DNA of 64,000 nucleotides. It comes from Polytrichum commune (Eukaryota > Streptophyta > Polytrichopsida > Polytrichales > Polytrichaceae). A program made the position numbers and the translations under genes. The DNA is taken from assembly GCA_950295325.1 (NCBI GenBank), contig OX485805.1:47330758-47394757 (forward strand), read 5' to 3'. The first letter of the stretch is position 1. Every line of letters starts with the position of its first letter. The notes under the pieces are model-generated. The model was not told where the DNA came from and ran no database searches. It worked only from the letters and a program-made list of their open reading frames with translations. Below, one piece after another: positions 48,447 to 60,300 of the stretch.

Positions 48447-48594
48447 GACTGTGCATGGGAGTCATATGTGGCATTGATAATCAAATATGCATTTATAAAG
48501 TCAGACATGACACAGAGTATCAAATATACATTCTGACAGCTGTAGTCAGTCAACCCATAACACAAAAACCAATATTCTTGTCTTTCCAAGTCCA

Positions 48595-49125
48595 ACCGGT
48601 GACTTCTTGTGATCATTTGGTTTTTTCTTTACTATATAAGGTATATTCTACAGATTCCTCTAAATTGATCGGTAATTTTCCTGAAGTCTTTGAACTTTAA
48701 CCGGTATTTTTCAAACTCAACTACACTACACTAAATATGATATTTAGTGTCACCAATTCTAATTCTCTTGCTCTAATTGTAAACCACGGTGTAGTGTCAC
48801 CAACACTAAATGTTAACCCAACACTATTTGACATTCCTTGTAAATTTTTGTGGGGATTATAGATTTACAGTGTTGAAATTACTGTCACTTACCAATTGAT
48901 TTTTCACCCAAATTTCAATCATCCATGACAATATTTCATCACAAGTTGCAGTAAAAGGAAGGTAGGGATTCGGCCAATGTATGAACTCATCCATCATCCA
49001 TGACAGTACTTGTTCACTTACTCATAAGAAGTGTCATCTGAAAAGTTACCAGAGTGACATTAAATTATATGATACTAAATATCACATTTAGTGTAGTTCA
49101 TCTGCAACCAGCAGTCAATACTCTC
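48595..49125 (+). repeat. B-family repeat (copy at 48.6 kb) split by a C element
   Basis: 48595-48723 and 49097-49125 together match the B repeat seen at 14331-14560: GGTATATTC, AGATTCCTCTAAA, GATCGGTAATTTTCCTGAAG, TTTAACCGG, CAAACTCAAC and then TTCATCTGCAAC. The C element at 48724-49096 lies between CAAC and TTCATC, showing insertion into a pre-existing B copy. Confidence 0.7.
48724..49096 (+). mobile_element. C-family MITE with CACTA-like ends (most complete copy)
   Basis: About 373 bp. The left end is CACTACACTAAATATGATAT and the right end, read inward, is CTACACTAAATGTGATATTT. CACTA termini are typical of the CACTA/EnSpm superfamily, but there is no transposase and target duplications are unclear. 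Sub-terminal palindromes (ACTAAATATGATATTTAGT) make each end self-complementary. Confidence 0.7.
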
Positions 49126-49126
49126 C

Positions 49127-49690
49127 GTTCAATGCATAAAACAGTTCTTTGTCCAGGGGAGCTCTTCGGGACATCATTTGGGCAATCTCGTATTACAAGT
49201 GGAGTCATGAAGTCTCAGTGATAACTTCACAAGGTGGAATGGATTGCTGAATCTTGCACACATCAACACTGTAACTCAATGTTCATTGTTGCTGACAAAA
49301 CCTTGGCTGAAGATACACTTCAAACTATCTTTTATTCATGGTAACCACCAAAAAATTTGACATCAATATCTTTGTGTGTAAAACCCTTTGCATGACAAGC
49401 ATAAGTAGGGATTTGTCACACGTGACACAAATGCTAAAAAAGAAGAAATAACAGCAATATATGACACGTGCATCTTGCAAATGCGCAGTAAATGACACAT
49501 ACATGCAACAATGCATCTCTCAAATGCAAGCATCTTCTGTACGGTATTTTTATAAAAAAAAAGTGGTGTTGGTGAGCTTGACAACTTGAGAGAGAAAAGG
49601 AAACTCTGAGTAACACAGGAATTACAGCAATCAAATTGGAGTTTGTATACACTACAACAAAACCTTGGTTCTCAATGTGTGCAAGACAAA
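49127..49690. other. Intergenic, no gene seen
   Basis: AT-rich non-coding sequence leading into the tandem duplication that follows. Its short open frames have no recognisable features. Confidence 0.55.
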
Positions 49691-49943
49691 GATACAATTG
49701 AAGCATATTATGCCCCCCAATTATAAATCAGCGAAAGCTTAAACCTGCTCCGGTTTTGCCCAGAACAACGAACACAGTTGCATTTCTGATGTAGCTGCAA
49801 ATGTTGCACCCATCTCCAAATGAAAATAATGAGTGAGCCACACAAAGTTGTGAGGACAAAGAAATCTCAAACATTCACAGGGATTGGAAATGAAAACTCC
49901 CATAGACTTCAACATACTGTGGTTGAATATTTTTGTTTGCATA

Positions 49944-49975
49944 GGGCAAAAGTATAATGTGAGCACATTATGCCC
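49944..49975. other. Perfect 8-bp palindromic stem, copy 1
   Basis: ATAATGTG-AG-CACATTAT (49954-49971), flanked by GGGC and GCCC that can extend the stem across an internal AAAAGT bulge. The equivalent position of the second tandem unit keeps the pairing with different bases. Confidence 0.75.
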
Positions 49976-50374
49976 CGAGATTGCATGTACAGGATCTCAA
50001 TGACGAGCTCAATGACAGATGGCATGAGATGTAACAGCCTCACAATGGCCACAATGCCTCTCTGCCCACAGAGGCACGGACAAACCTCTCACACAGTTGC
50101 CATCAATTGTAGTCCAACATTGTGCTTAGTAAGATATGTGGAGAGAACTTGAACCTGCTCCAGCTTTCCCAGAACAGATAAAACATTTCTGATGTAGTGG
50201 CGACAAACAACTGTTGCATCTATCTCCAAGTAAAAACAATGACCTGCAAGTGACCTCAAGAAACTCGAAAAAAAAAATCTCAAACATTTGCAGGAATCGT
50301 GGTAACCAAACCACCAGAAACCTAGATTCCTGTACACTTCAACATTTTCTAATTGTTGAAGTATTTCTTGTGTA

Positions 50375-50407
50375 GGGGAAAAGTATAATGCAAGTGCATT
50401 ATGCCCC
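50375..50407. other. Perfect 8-bp palindromic stem, copy 2
   Basis: ATAATGCA-AG-TGCATTAT (50385-50402), flanked by GGGG and CCCC. Relative to copy 1 two base pairs of the stem have changed on both arms, so pairing is intact. Confidence 0.75.
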
Positions 50408-50733
50408 ACAATTGCATGTATAAGATCTCAATGAATGAGTCTGAGGTGATGGTATGCCTGCTGCATTCTGCGCAGAATTCCAATATACAGATGGCATGAG
50501 ATTTAAGGGCCTCACAACGGCCACAATGTCTCTCTGCCCACAGTGGCGTGGACCGACCTCTCACATGGTTGCCATCAAATGTGCCCCGCCAATATGCGTA
50601 GTGATTTGCGAGGTATGTGGTGGAGAAAACTATCTACATACTAAATTCGAGGCTGATGTATCTGGATTTCCTCCACATCTGACCCAGAATAAGGCAATCA
50701 AGTCCTAACCCTGATTTACTAATGAAGGAAGAA

Positions 50734-51555
50734 TCACTTCCCTATCTCTTTCTTCCCGAGAAGGACTTCCTCATTCAGGAGCACCACACGCTCAGGAGCC
50801 GGGCGGTCTTGCCCTCCGAAGTGCTGTTGCGCCCAACGCATGATTGGCAGAAGCACTATGTACAAGGCGAGAAATAAGAAAGGGCCGGCGACAAGCCAAC
50901 CTAAGAGGGCGTGCGCTATGGCAAGCAGCAATGCGCTCGACGCTTTCCCTGTGAGGGCCTGCCAAAGCGCGTCTTTCGAAAGCACATACGGGTCGGCACC
51001 TACTAGGGTTTCACCTACACGTAGAAAGGGTATCATCATACTGAACTCCAGCGGCGTGGCAAGGAGATTTCCCAACATCAAGGTGGGGGCGTGACACTTC
51101 CCTCCTAGGATTGCCACTGCTAGGCCGCACAGGAAGACTGTTATGCCGTAGATTGGGAAGACTCCAAGAGTAATGCCCAGAGCTGCGGACATGGCCAGCT
51201 GCTTCGGCTCTGTTCCCCTGTCAAAGTGAAAGCAAATTGACAATGAGTAAGTGATGCCAAACGTGCCCAAGAAAGCCAGCAAATCCTTTATAGGACTACG
51301 GAGCCGAACAACAAAGTATCCAGAAATCAATGTGTTGCCTGCGCAGGATGGCCCTAGGAGGATTGTAGATGGCCAAAAGTGAATTGAGAATGAGTTAAGT
51401 GATACCAAATGTGCACAGGAAAGACCACAAAGACGAGCAACAAGGTAGAAAGCATCCATTGCTCAATGGGTGAGCTACCTGCGCAGGATGGCCATGAGCG
51501 GATTGTAGATGGTCGTTCTCGCCCATCGCACCAGCCAGAAACTACGCCACCCCAT
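50734..51555 (-). CDS. DUF2062-family integral membrane protein, two exons, 186 aa
   Basis: Exon 1 is 51555-51479 and exon 2 is 51217-50734, joined by a GT-AG intron that completes an arginine codon (LRR|GTEPKQLA). The start gives MGWRSFWLVRW...YNPLMAILR, the expected N-terminus of plant DUF2062 proteins, whereas an unspliced reading through the intron would give an unrelated N-terminus. The conserved core is LGVFPIYGITVFLCGLA, CHAPTLMLGNLLATPLE and HALLGWLVAGPF. Three hydrophobic segments lie at about 37-63, 70-91 and 121-152, followed by a charged C-terminal tail. The biochemical role of the family is unknown, and no targeting peptide is obvious. Length fits plant relatives of about 180 residues. 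Confidence 0.88.
51227..51505 (-). repeat. Tandem duplication of the exon-1 end plus intron start of the DUF2062 gene
   Basis: GCGCAGGATGGCC occurs at 51341 and 51481, exactly 140 bp apart, each followed by GATTGTAGATGG. Flanking intron sequence is also duplicated (AATGAGT[T]AAGTGAT[AG]CCAAA near 51244 and 51389). On the minus strand the inner copy reads as a degenerate exon-1 end (IYNPPRAILR) followed by GC instead of the GT donor. Confidence 0.8.
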
Positions 51556-51924
51556 GACCTCCAGATCGTCACTGTCATCGTCTTGCCACCCTCCTCCAGA
51601 GCTCCGGGTCCGTCTCTCCATCGCCAAAGCATCTTCCTCCTGTCTATTCCCCATTTTTCACTTCCTTCACTACTTACGCTCACTATCCATACGCCACTTG
51701 TGTTTCCTGTCGCACTTTCCGCCTCAAAGTTCGCCACAAAACCCCAACCTACGAATAGCTACCTATAAACTCAGTAACGCGTCTCACACGCCACCACGTA
51801 TACAACTTGCTCCTCAAATTTCCACACAAAGAGCTCGATCTCCTCCACGCTATCTGCCTGAAACCACTACCAATTTTTGAATCTAACCCACCTCTCGATC
51901 GATGGATCGATTAACGACTTCACC

Positions 51925-51933
51925 AAACCCTAA
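51925..51933 (+). promoter_or_regulatory. Telo-box AAACCCTAA upstream of the DUF2062 gene
   Basis: AAACCCTAA about 370 bp upstream of the minus-strand ATG. Telo-boxes are known in promoters of plant housekeeping and translation-related genes; relevance here rests on position only. Confidence 0.3.
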
Positions 51934-52544
51934 TTCCCACACCCTCGCAACCATTGAACTCCCAACAGCACATCCTCTGTCAGAACTCAGGAAGCCACCA
52001 ATACTCGACCAGACGAAAAAAAATTGGCGAAATTCAAATAGGATGATGGTAACCGATGCAGGTGGAATCAAATCCCAGATGTGTGGCCTGATGTTCAAAC
52101 CGTAATCACAACACGATTTCCCAAAACACATATGCTCCGTGAAAACTCAGCAGGCCACGATGTGCAGCAAATAATTTGAGCAGATTTTGAGCGCGAAACT
52201 GGCGATCGATGTAAGAAAGGATCGCAATCGAGATCAGAACTAAGAAATTGCTTCTGCACATATTGTGCACAGTTCATCTTTTTGTATTGGACACCGCGGC
52301 AGCGTTTGGAAGGCAGAGGCTCGACAAGTTCCCCTCGTTGCGTTCCCACCGTTCCCCGTGCGTTCGCTTCCATGGTCTCTGAGAAATCGCCGGGCGCCCG
52401 GCCACTTTTTGACTGTACAGATTCTTGACTTCGTCACATTGTGACACGTGCTATGCTTTTGTATTCCACGTCAGCCTGTTGAACTTAAAGCAACTGAATC
52501 TGTGGATGAGAAAGATAGGCTTGTGTATCATTTGTTCCTTTGTA

Positions 52545-53035
52545 CAGTCCACCCTCAATACACTCTAAACTCCGTAGTATCACACCTGTGGCAACCAAAG
52601 TGCACGTGATATTACGGAGTTTTGTAGTGTTAACATGGATGCGTGATACTAGTGAATTAGTGTAGCATGTGACACTATGGAATAACACAAAGTGCAACAT
52701 TTAAATGTCGTGTTGTGGTCTACTCCACTTGGCCTTCCTGGGCAATGTGGCATATGCATGCACCAACATCCAACAAGTGGCATTAGAAGAAGAATAAGAA
52801 TAAGAATAAGAAGGTGACACTCCATGTATTGACACATGGCACAATGCGAGGGTGGGGGTTGACGTCTTTGGCGGTTTGCATTAATGACCAAAATATGTGA
52901 TATTAAGGAGAGAAATGTGACAATAAGGAGTGAGATTTGAACTACGAACATCCGTTCATAGGGTTTGGGATATTAGAGAGCGAGTGATTTTATGGGGGTT
53001 GATACTACGGAGTTTGGGGGGAATATGTTAACACT
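52545..53035. mobile_element. MITE with a perfect 16-bp inverted repeat near its ends
   Basis: AAACTCCGTAGTATCA (52567-52582) is matched by TGATACTACGGAGTTT (53000-53015). Further related words (GATATTACGGAGTT at 52608) lie inside. Similarity continues weakly outward, giving an element of about 480-490 bp. No coding capacity. The superfamily is uncertain. Confidence 0.6.
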
Positions 53036-53418
53036 TTGGAACACGGAAATTTGTACCACTTATGTGGTTTTAACACTTATATGAATAATAATGAATAACA
53101 ATGCATAACATTATTCATATCAATAACAGTGTTTTGTGGGACTGGCAGTATTTCATGTACTATTCCTGGATATTCCCAACATTCAGACTGAGTTTCTCCA
53201 CTAAGACATTCCCCATTGTTATGGATTTGAGTAATGTGTAGTACACTTACAGTATGTGCTTTGGAATTAAAAAATCGGTAACACTCATGTAAATGAAGGA
53301 TGAGAATACATAAGATATGGATTCGTCATACATTTGAAGCGTAGTGGAAGAGCAAATCTATAGCACTTTGATGAGATTTTTGTGCATGTCAAGATCCTAC
53401 ATAGTACATACATACTAA

Positions 53419-53745
53419 GGTAGATGGGTCTTAAATGGTGACTTCTTTTGACTAGCCCACTTCTCCCTAGAAATGAACCACGCGATTCTTACGAGATGGT
53501 TACCAAATTCAACTCGAGGCCGTAGCCACTTTCCTTACAAATTTTTGGAGCATATATGAACATCTTGAGTTGAAAATTCTCATGCTCATTTATTGGTTAT
53601 GTATAGGTTCCCCAAGTTATGTTGACTGTTGAGCTTAAAATGATTATCACATGTTGAGCACGCAATGCACTCTCTTTCAAATACATGTCTTGTTGGTAGT
53701 TGTTCACGGAGCCACACCAAACCACACACCACTTGAATAAGAAAA
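53419..53745 (-). mobile_element. E-family repeat, copy at 53.4 kb
   Basis: Begins GGTAGATGGGTCTTAAATGG and continues TTTGACTAGCCCACTT, then matches the E copy at 90-410 through TGTTGACT and CACACCACTTGAATA. Old and diverged. Confidence 0.55.
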
Positions 53746-56080
53746 ACAACCGAATAGAGGTTGTTTACGTTAGTGATATGCACGATTGGCTTGGACATGG
53801 TAGAAATCAAAATAAGATACATTTCACATCGTACGAATATACTACATTTTTTAAAAGTTGGTTGCCTAGCTATCTAAATCCCTCACTAGACACACATTTT
53901 TTTCCCCACTACAAATGGATCCTAAAACCATCATGACACTAACCCACAATCACCCCCATTTTATGCCTCCAAACCAAACACAAAGACATGTCAACTTGTT
54001 CTTCTTCAAAATCCATCCCTTATACCATGTCCCTAACTACTTGAATTGTAAGATCAATGTGGAATGAATTGGCCCTCAACCTAGAAGGGGATCGTTTATA
54101 CTTAAGCAAAGCTTTGCAATGTCTACATAAACCCATCTATCTTGGACGAAGGGTTCTCAATAATAACAAGGCTCCTCATGCCCCGATCACACCAAACTTT
54201 CTATCTAGTTCTAGTCGTGAAATTGTTGGGGATTATGTTCAGAAATAGATGTTGGCCCATCGTTTTTCACACTATCACAAACAGAGATGCCGACGGATGG
54301 TGTCTGAATTGGCCAGTGTGATCAACCCCTCAGAGGTTTGGAGTCAATTCATGTTAAATGGACTTTCCTATACTCATTTGGACTATCTACTTCCATTTTT
54401 GGGTTGGACCAAATGAAAACACACAAAATCTCGTGTCCAAAACTTCAAGTTTATAGCTACATAATGCACTTAGAGCTTTAAGTCACTGCGATTTTGCATT
54501 GTTATTTCTTCAAAAGGAGTAGCACATGGGGCCTTTGATTTGTATTGGAAATTGCAAACCTCCGTGACAATTGGATAAGACACAAAGACTTGGCAGTCAT
54601 GACTTAGGTAGTCAAGTTGTATTCTTCTCAAGGAACCTAAGATTACTCAACAAAGTAAGGGTCTTCCTACATCAACATGTTGACACTGTAACATGGAGTG
54701 TGAAAATTTGTCAAGATGATGTGATTATACTCCCATGATTCCGTGGCCCACCCAACTGAATGTACGTATTGACTAATGTTATGAACAAGGTATCTGTACT
54801 ATTTAGCAAGAGCAACCTAAGGTTTACACTAAAATGAAGATTTGCTTGAACCCAAGGCCCAAACATGGATGTCATGGGAACTATGACAAGGTTAAGCCAC
54901 TCAAGGTGGAAGAGTGCTAGGTGCATACGACTTGTCCAATCCCATTTAATATCTTCACCTTAGTAAGACGGTACCGTAGAACGCTCCCTATTCCAACACA
55001 AATTAATTATCTTCCCCTTAAAACTTGCCACATTTGCCACAACCCACTTGTATCCCACGTGGAGACTACATTTTGGCACATGTAAAGATGAAATAGAGGA
55101 GCCCTTTACATCAATCTTCTTTGATGTCCTTTTGACTTTTGTGGTGCATGTTATATATAGAACTACTTATAGAATCATATTAGCTTGAAAATGAGGTAAC
55201 ACCATAGTTCACGTTAATGCCAACATTGGAGTCACCCCTCTCCCCCCCTGTTTCCTCTTCACATGAAGATGTGTAATTAGTAGGTACTACATTAAATTCT
55301 TCATTTTTTAAGATTATGAATACTATAATGTGGGATGAACAATTTTATTTTTTATTTGCAACAATAATGATTTAAATATTTTACATGTTCTACTCTTGTT
55401 TGGTGTTCTACAAACTATCATGAATGATAGTCATTTGAAAGCATGACTTGTAATCATCCACAACAATGGAATCTTGAAGAAGAATGGACCCACATTAGTC
55501 TTTTCACTTTCCATCAATTCTTTTTAAAATGTGGTATGCAAAAACTCCACCCCTATGACTACATGCTTTTATATTGACAATGCCATTGAAGACACTAGGA
55601 GAAAGGTAGTCCATTCCAACTGCTTTTACAACTGGGCATAGTGATGTGATTGTTCATTTTTGACCAATGCGACAAGTGACAATTGTTGACCCAATTCACA
55701 TCCTTGTTGGCAATCAAACGGCATTGTTTTGAGACACCGCCGGTGTAACACAAACACTATGCATTGAATTATAAGAGGTATGCCAATGAGACGGTGGTGT
55801 TGTTTCTTGTGTCGCAATGGATGGAAGAGGCATACAAGTTCTTAGTTATAGTTATAGTGAGAGTATAGTGATGACATTTTGATAACTTCCGAGTAATGTG
55901 ACAATGTCTACCATGTACAATTTTATTCTATTTTTTGATAACGGAACATAGTATCATGTAATCCGTCATATGATAAATGACATGCGTTCCATGGTATATG
56001 CAAACCTAGTCCAAAAGGCATGGTCAATTAAGATGAAAAGGTTTATTAAATTAAGGAGGACGTTGGGTCATAGTGAACAA
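53746..56080. other. Intergenic, no gene seen
   Basis: AT-rich, unique-looking sequence. Open frames are short and show no domain; no strong repeat boundary could be placed. Confidence 0.55.
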
Positions 56081-56082
56081 TA

Positions 56083-56460
56083 TCTATGTGCACTCGGGGG
56101 GGGGGGGGCAGTCATTGGTTGGAGTAGCAATACCAGTATACGTGCGAACAAATGATAGGGTATTTTAAAAACATGGGGGCAAAAAATTATAAATGGACTT
56201 AAGAGTAATATAGGGTATCAAAAATGGCACTGGACATCTTTAAAGTACTATAGGGTATGAACTAATAGGTAATTTTGTATTACAAGTAATGCAAGCCATT
56301 TTTTATTAACCCAAAGTAGAAATTTACATAATGATAGCATGTGAAAAAAAGAAGAGAATTGAAAGTAATACCCGCCTATAAAATAGGGGTTGTTCGCACC
56401 TATATCCTTAACTTTTTAACACACTGCCCCCCCCCCCCCCCGAGTATGCACATGGTTTAT
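56083..56460. mobile_element. Foldback element with G-tract/C-tract inner termini
   Basis: A 12-bp G run after GTGCACTC (56097-56108) faces a roughly 15-bp C run before GAGTATGCACATGG (56427-56441). The pairing continues outward (CTATGTGCACTCG versus CCATGTGCATACTCG) and inward (GTGCGAACAA versus TTGTTCGCAC). Span about 375 bp. Confidence 0.5.
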
Positions 56461-57056
56461 GGGGCATAGCGTGACATTGTCTAAAGCACGGTTTGAATTG
56501 CATGCTCAATCCAAAGAGTATATATATTTACAAGAAATTTGACCAATAAATTGATGCTAAATTTAAATACCTAAATACAATAACCATATATCTCACAAGT
56601 GAAATTTGAATTCTTGATTTTGACATTACATTAACAATATCTAGTCACATATTTAGTTTAAGAGGATTCAAACCACATGCATGCGTTCATATCACGGTTC
56701 ATATACTATCTTGATTTTGGTGTTATCTTTACTCAATGGAGAAGTGGTAGAGAGAGAAGTGCATGCTCATTTACTATAGATCCCAAAAAATTATTGCATG
56801 TTCTAAGGTGTTTGTAGAGTGATAGTTTTTTTCATATAAAAACACATGCTTGTCAATGAATAGTGCCAAGTGTTGGTACTCTCAATAAATAATGCTACTG
56901 TGATTAGTATTATTAATGAACAATATTGAGATGAACTATGCTTCCTAGATATTTTGGTGGCGCTAATTTCATAGCTTCAAGAAATTTGGTATCACCTTCA
57001 CTAATTTCCCACTTTCGCTATTAGCCCTCCCTCACTATTTGGGATAATTAGTTTAG
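56461..57056. other. Intergenic sequence upstream of LSM4, no gene seen
   Basis: AT-rich region with no open frame of interest. The LSM4 promoter probably lies at its end, since sequence becomes more GC-balanced from about 57070. Confidence 0.5.
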
Positions 57057-57229
57057 TGTAGGTGTGTAGTGTATTCAGGCCCTAAGAAAGGGGATACGTT
57101 ACGTGTACGTTTAGATTCGGAGACTGCGAGGGACATCCATGGAGAGAGATGGATGAAGTTAAGAATTCATCCATGTCCGAGCAGGCCGGCTGGACTCGCT
57201 CCTGTGTTATGTACTTCGGTCTCGTCCTT

Positions 57230-57238
57230 TAGGGTTTT
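57230..57238 (-). promoter_or_regulatory. Telo-box-like motif AAAACCCTA in the LSM4 promoter/leader
   Basis: TAGGGTTTT on the + strand, 92 bp before the LSM4 ATG. Such motifs are common near the starts of plant RNA-processing and translation genes. Confidence 0.35.
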
Positions 57239-57329
57239 GCGAAAGCAGAGCAATTTTGCGTTTTAGCTTTTGTTGCAGGAAATTCGACCTCGGTCCTGAA
57301 GCATATCGTACATTCGCACAACCGCAACC

Positions 57330-60300
57330 ATGGTATTATCTTCTGACCCTCGCATTTCATGTTTCGGTTGAATTACCTGCTTAAAGAGCTATCTTATGGT
57401 AGTATTTTGAGCTCTTTTGAGGGAGAAACGAGCATCGGGATTTGTAGGTTAAGGTAGACACCTCCACTGCAGTGCTTCGTTATTCGTTCGAGCTTTAAAT
57501 TCACCATTCGTCGCATTTCATGTGTGTTCGTAAATTTTAAGCTCAAAGACCTACTGTTTTGTAGTATTTTGAACTCTTTTGAGGGAGATTTCGAGCATCC
57601 GGATGTGTAGGTTAAGGTGCCTCCGCCACTGCGCTTAGTTCTCTCTTCGTCTTGTAGGCTTCATCCTCGCATTTCCCGTTCTGATTTTTATGCTCAAAGA
57701 CCTGTCGTTTGGTTGCACTTTGAGCTCTTTTGGGCCAGGAATGAGCATCGTATTTGTAGGTTAACGTGGATACCTTTGAAAATGTGCTTCTTTCCTTCTT
57801 TCTTCATCGTGTTCTTTACCCATTCTCGCATATCATACATGTCCCTGTTTTTGTATTTAAAGTGATCGTCCCGTAGCATTTCGGGCTCTTTTAAGCCAGT
57901 AACGAGCATCGGAATTTGTAGGTTAAGGTCACACTCGCGATTTTCTTCCTTCATCCCGTTCTTCTCCCATTCTCGCATGTCATGTCTTGTCCTCAATGCA
58001 GTGCTCCAAGAGCTGTCAAGCTGTAGTGTTCTGAGCTCTTTCGAGAGAGAAATGAATATCAAGATTTGTAGGTTAAAGCGGATATTCTCAACTTTACTCT
58101 TCGCCCTATCTTCATAGTATAGAATATCCACCGCAGTACTTGTAAAGATTTCTGCAAAGGTAACACTGCTCAGATAAGTGGAAAACCGTTGCATCGGTTC
58201 CCTTTTTCCTAATTCTGGTAGCATCACAGGGGCTCTATTGTTCAGGGCTTGTTATTCACAAATTCATACTTTGCCTCTTTTACGGGAAATTCATCAAGAG
58301 TTGGTGAAAGAATATGGGTGTTATCAATCGTTAAGAATCAGGGTTTTCTTAAACCTCTGTGGCTGCTGGGATTTGGTGATGGATTTCTTCGTTTTTGTGA
58401 ATTTTTGGTTGGAAGTTACTTAATTGAGCTGTTTACTGCCCATTTGTGGTAGTGTGCAAAATTGAATTGACCACAGAGAAACTTAGGCGACCAGGGAAGG
58501 ATCCAGTAAGGAAGTGTCTAAGAATGGAAATGGGAGTGGGTGTCCAGGCAGCTCGTTTTTCCTGATCAATAGACCTCTAATTTACTCGCAGGGTACTTGA
58601 GAGCGGACTATCTGTACAGACCATATAGAAAAAGTGTCAAGAAAGAGACTCCTATTTGAATCCCACATGTTTCTACTTGTAGCTCCTAACTATCGACATC
58701 CAATTTGTAATCCTCAAACTTATTGCTCTGATCTAAATTTTACTTTGTGTGTGCTGCAGCTTCCGCTATCGTTGTTGAAGACAGCTCAAGGGCATCCTAT
58801 GGTACACCTCCTTACCTCTCGTGGCATACTCTGTACAACTGTTATGCATGAACTTTTGTTGGGCTTACTATCTTTCTTGATGAGATTTAATTGATCTTAG
58901 GCAATCAAGCATCAGCTTAAGATCACCCCCTCTGCAGCTTATACTGGATGAAGAGATGTTTATGCACGAATCAGTTATTCATGTTTCTAAATATTTCAGA
59001 AAGTAAGTCTTTCTTGTGCACATGTGCAGCTTGTTGAGCTGAAGAACGGAGAGACTTACAATGGTCATCTAGTCAATTGCGATACATGGATGAACATACA
59101 TCTTCGGGAAGTTATCTGTACCTCTAAGGTGATTACTCTTTTGTGAAAGTATATTTCTATGCTTTGTATCATTCTTCAAATGGATGCAACCTTATTCGCT
59201 CAAGGGACTGGTTTCCCCTATATATGGCTGAGACAAAGTGTTGGGCATATTAGGATGGTGATCGGTTTTGGAGGATGCCAGAGTGCTATATCCGTGGTAA
59301 CACTATCAAATATCTGCGGGTTCCTGATGAGGTCAGTCTTCTCCCAAGACCCTTATTGCTCTTGTGCCATCCCTACCTAAACATCTTTTTATTTGATTTC
59401 CTATATTTCATCAGTGAAAACTTTTAAACTTGCCAGAGCAAGTTGATGTAATGGGAACTCCTTACATTACATCTTACTGTTTTTTCCATGTATCTATTTC
59501 AATATGAGCAGTTTTATGGAAATGGGCTATTTTAGTTGATGCTTTAACATGTCTTTAACTCTACATCATTATTTTCTGTTGTGCAGGTCATAGACAAGGT
59601 GCAGGAAGAGACAGTGAAGCGTTCAGGTTGGTATCTTGGTTGATATGTTTTTATTGTTGTATGTTTCTTTGATACATAGGAGAACGGAAAGCTTTTTGTA
59701 ACAGTTTTGTTAAGTGTCCAACAACTGCTGACACATACAAAGATTTGCTTGTTTTGTGTACACTGCCATTCACAATAGTGTTCACAAGAAGAAAATGGAA
59801 AATGTGTTCTATGAAATATTTATATTGTACTTTTATGCAAAATTTGATGTGTGTGATGTTTCTTTCACAATCAGATCGGAAGCCTACAATAGGTGGTCGT
59901 GGACGCGGTAGAGGACGAGGGGAAGAGGGAAGTGGACGTGGCGGGGGAGGAAGAGGGGAAGGGGGTAGAGGTGGAAGAGGGGGTTATCAAGAAGATTCTG
60001 GTGGTGGCGGTAGAGGAGGTGCTCGTGGAGGTGGTGGTCCTCGAGGAGGGGGCAGGTCGGGTGGAAGAGGTATGCTAACAATCTCTAATTTCTAGTATGG
60101 ATATCTACACACATGGTTCACAGAGACTCAACATTGTTTGGGATTGTACTGTTTGCACATTTCAGAGGTGATAAGCTATATGAAGATCTACACATAAGTG
60201 GGTTTTCCGTCAATTGACCTGTGTCATGCACAGCGGCTCAAGTGTTCCGCATTTGGATACTTTTAGTTGTGCTGTCTAGTACTTATGGGCTCAACACCTG

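Larger units (their letters stand above)
49741..50640. repeat. Tandem duplication (about 410-bp units) downstream of the DUF2062 gene
   Basis: Units start near 49742 and 50152 (AACCTGCTCC[AG]G) and share CATTTCTGATGTAG, AAATCTCAAACATT, CTTCAACAT, AAAGTATAATG, ATTATGCCCC, AGATGGCATGAGAT and CACAATG[CT]CTCTCTGCCCACAG. A partial third copy may precede (ATTATGCCCC at about 49708). Neither strand shows a convincing protein. Confidence 0.7.

Noticed and set aside
51354-51737. Alternative 127-codon minus-strand frame covering the DUF2062 exon 1
   Set aside because: It is in a different frame; the frame starting at 51555 splices to a conserved DUF2062 N-terminus.
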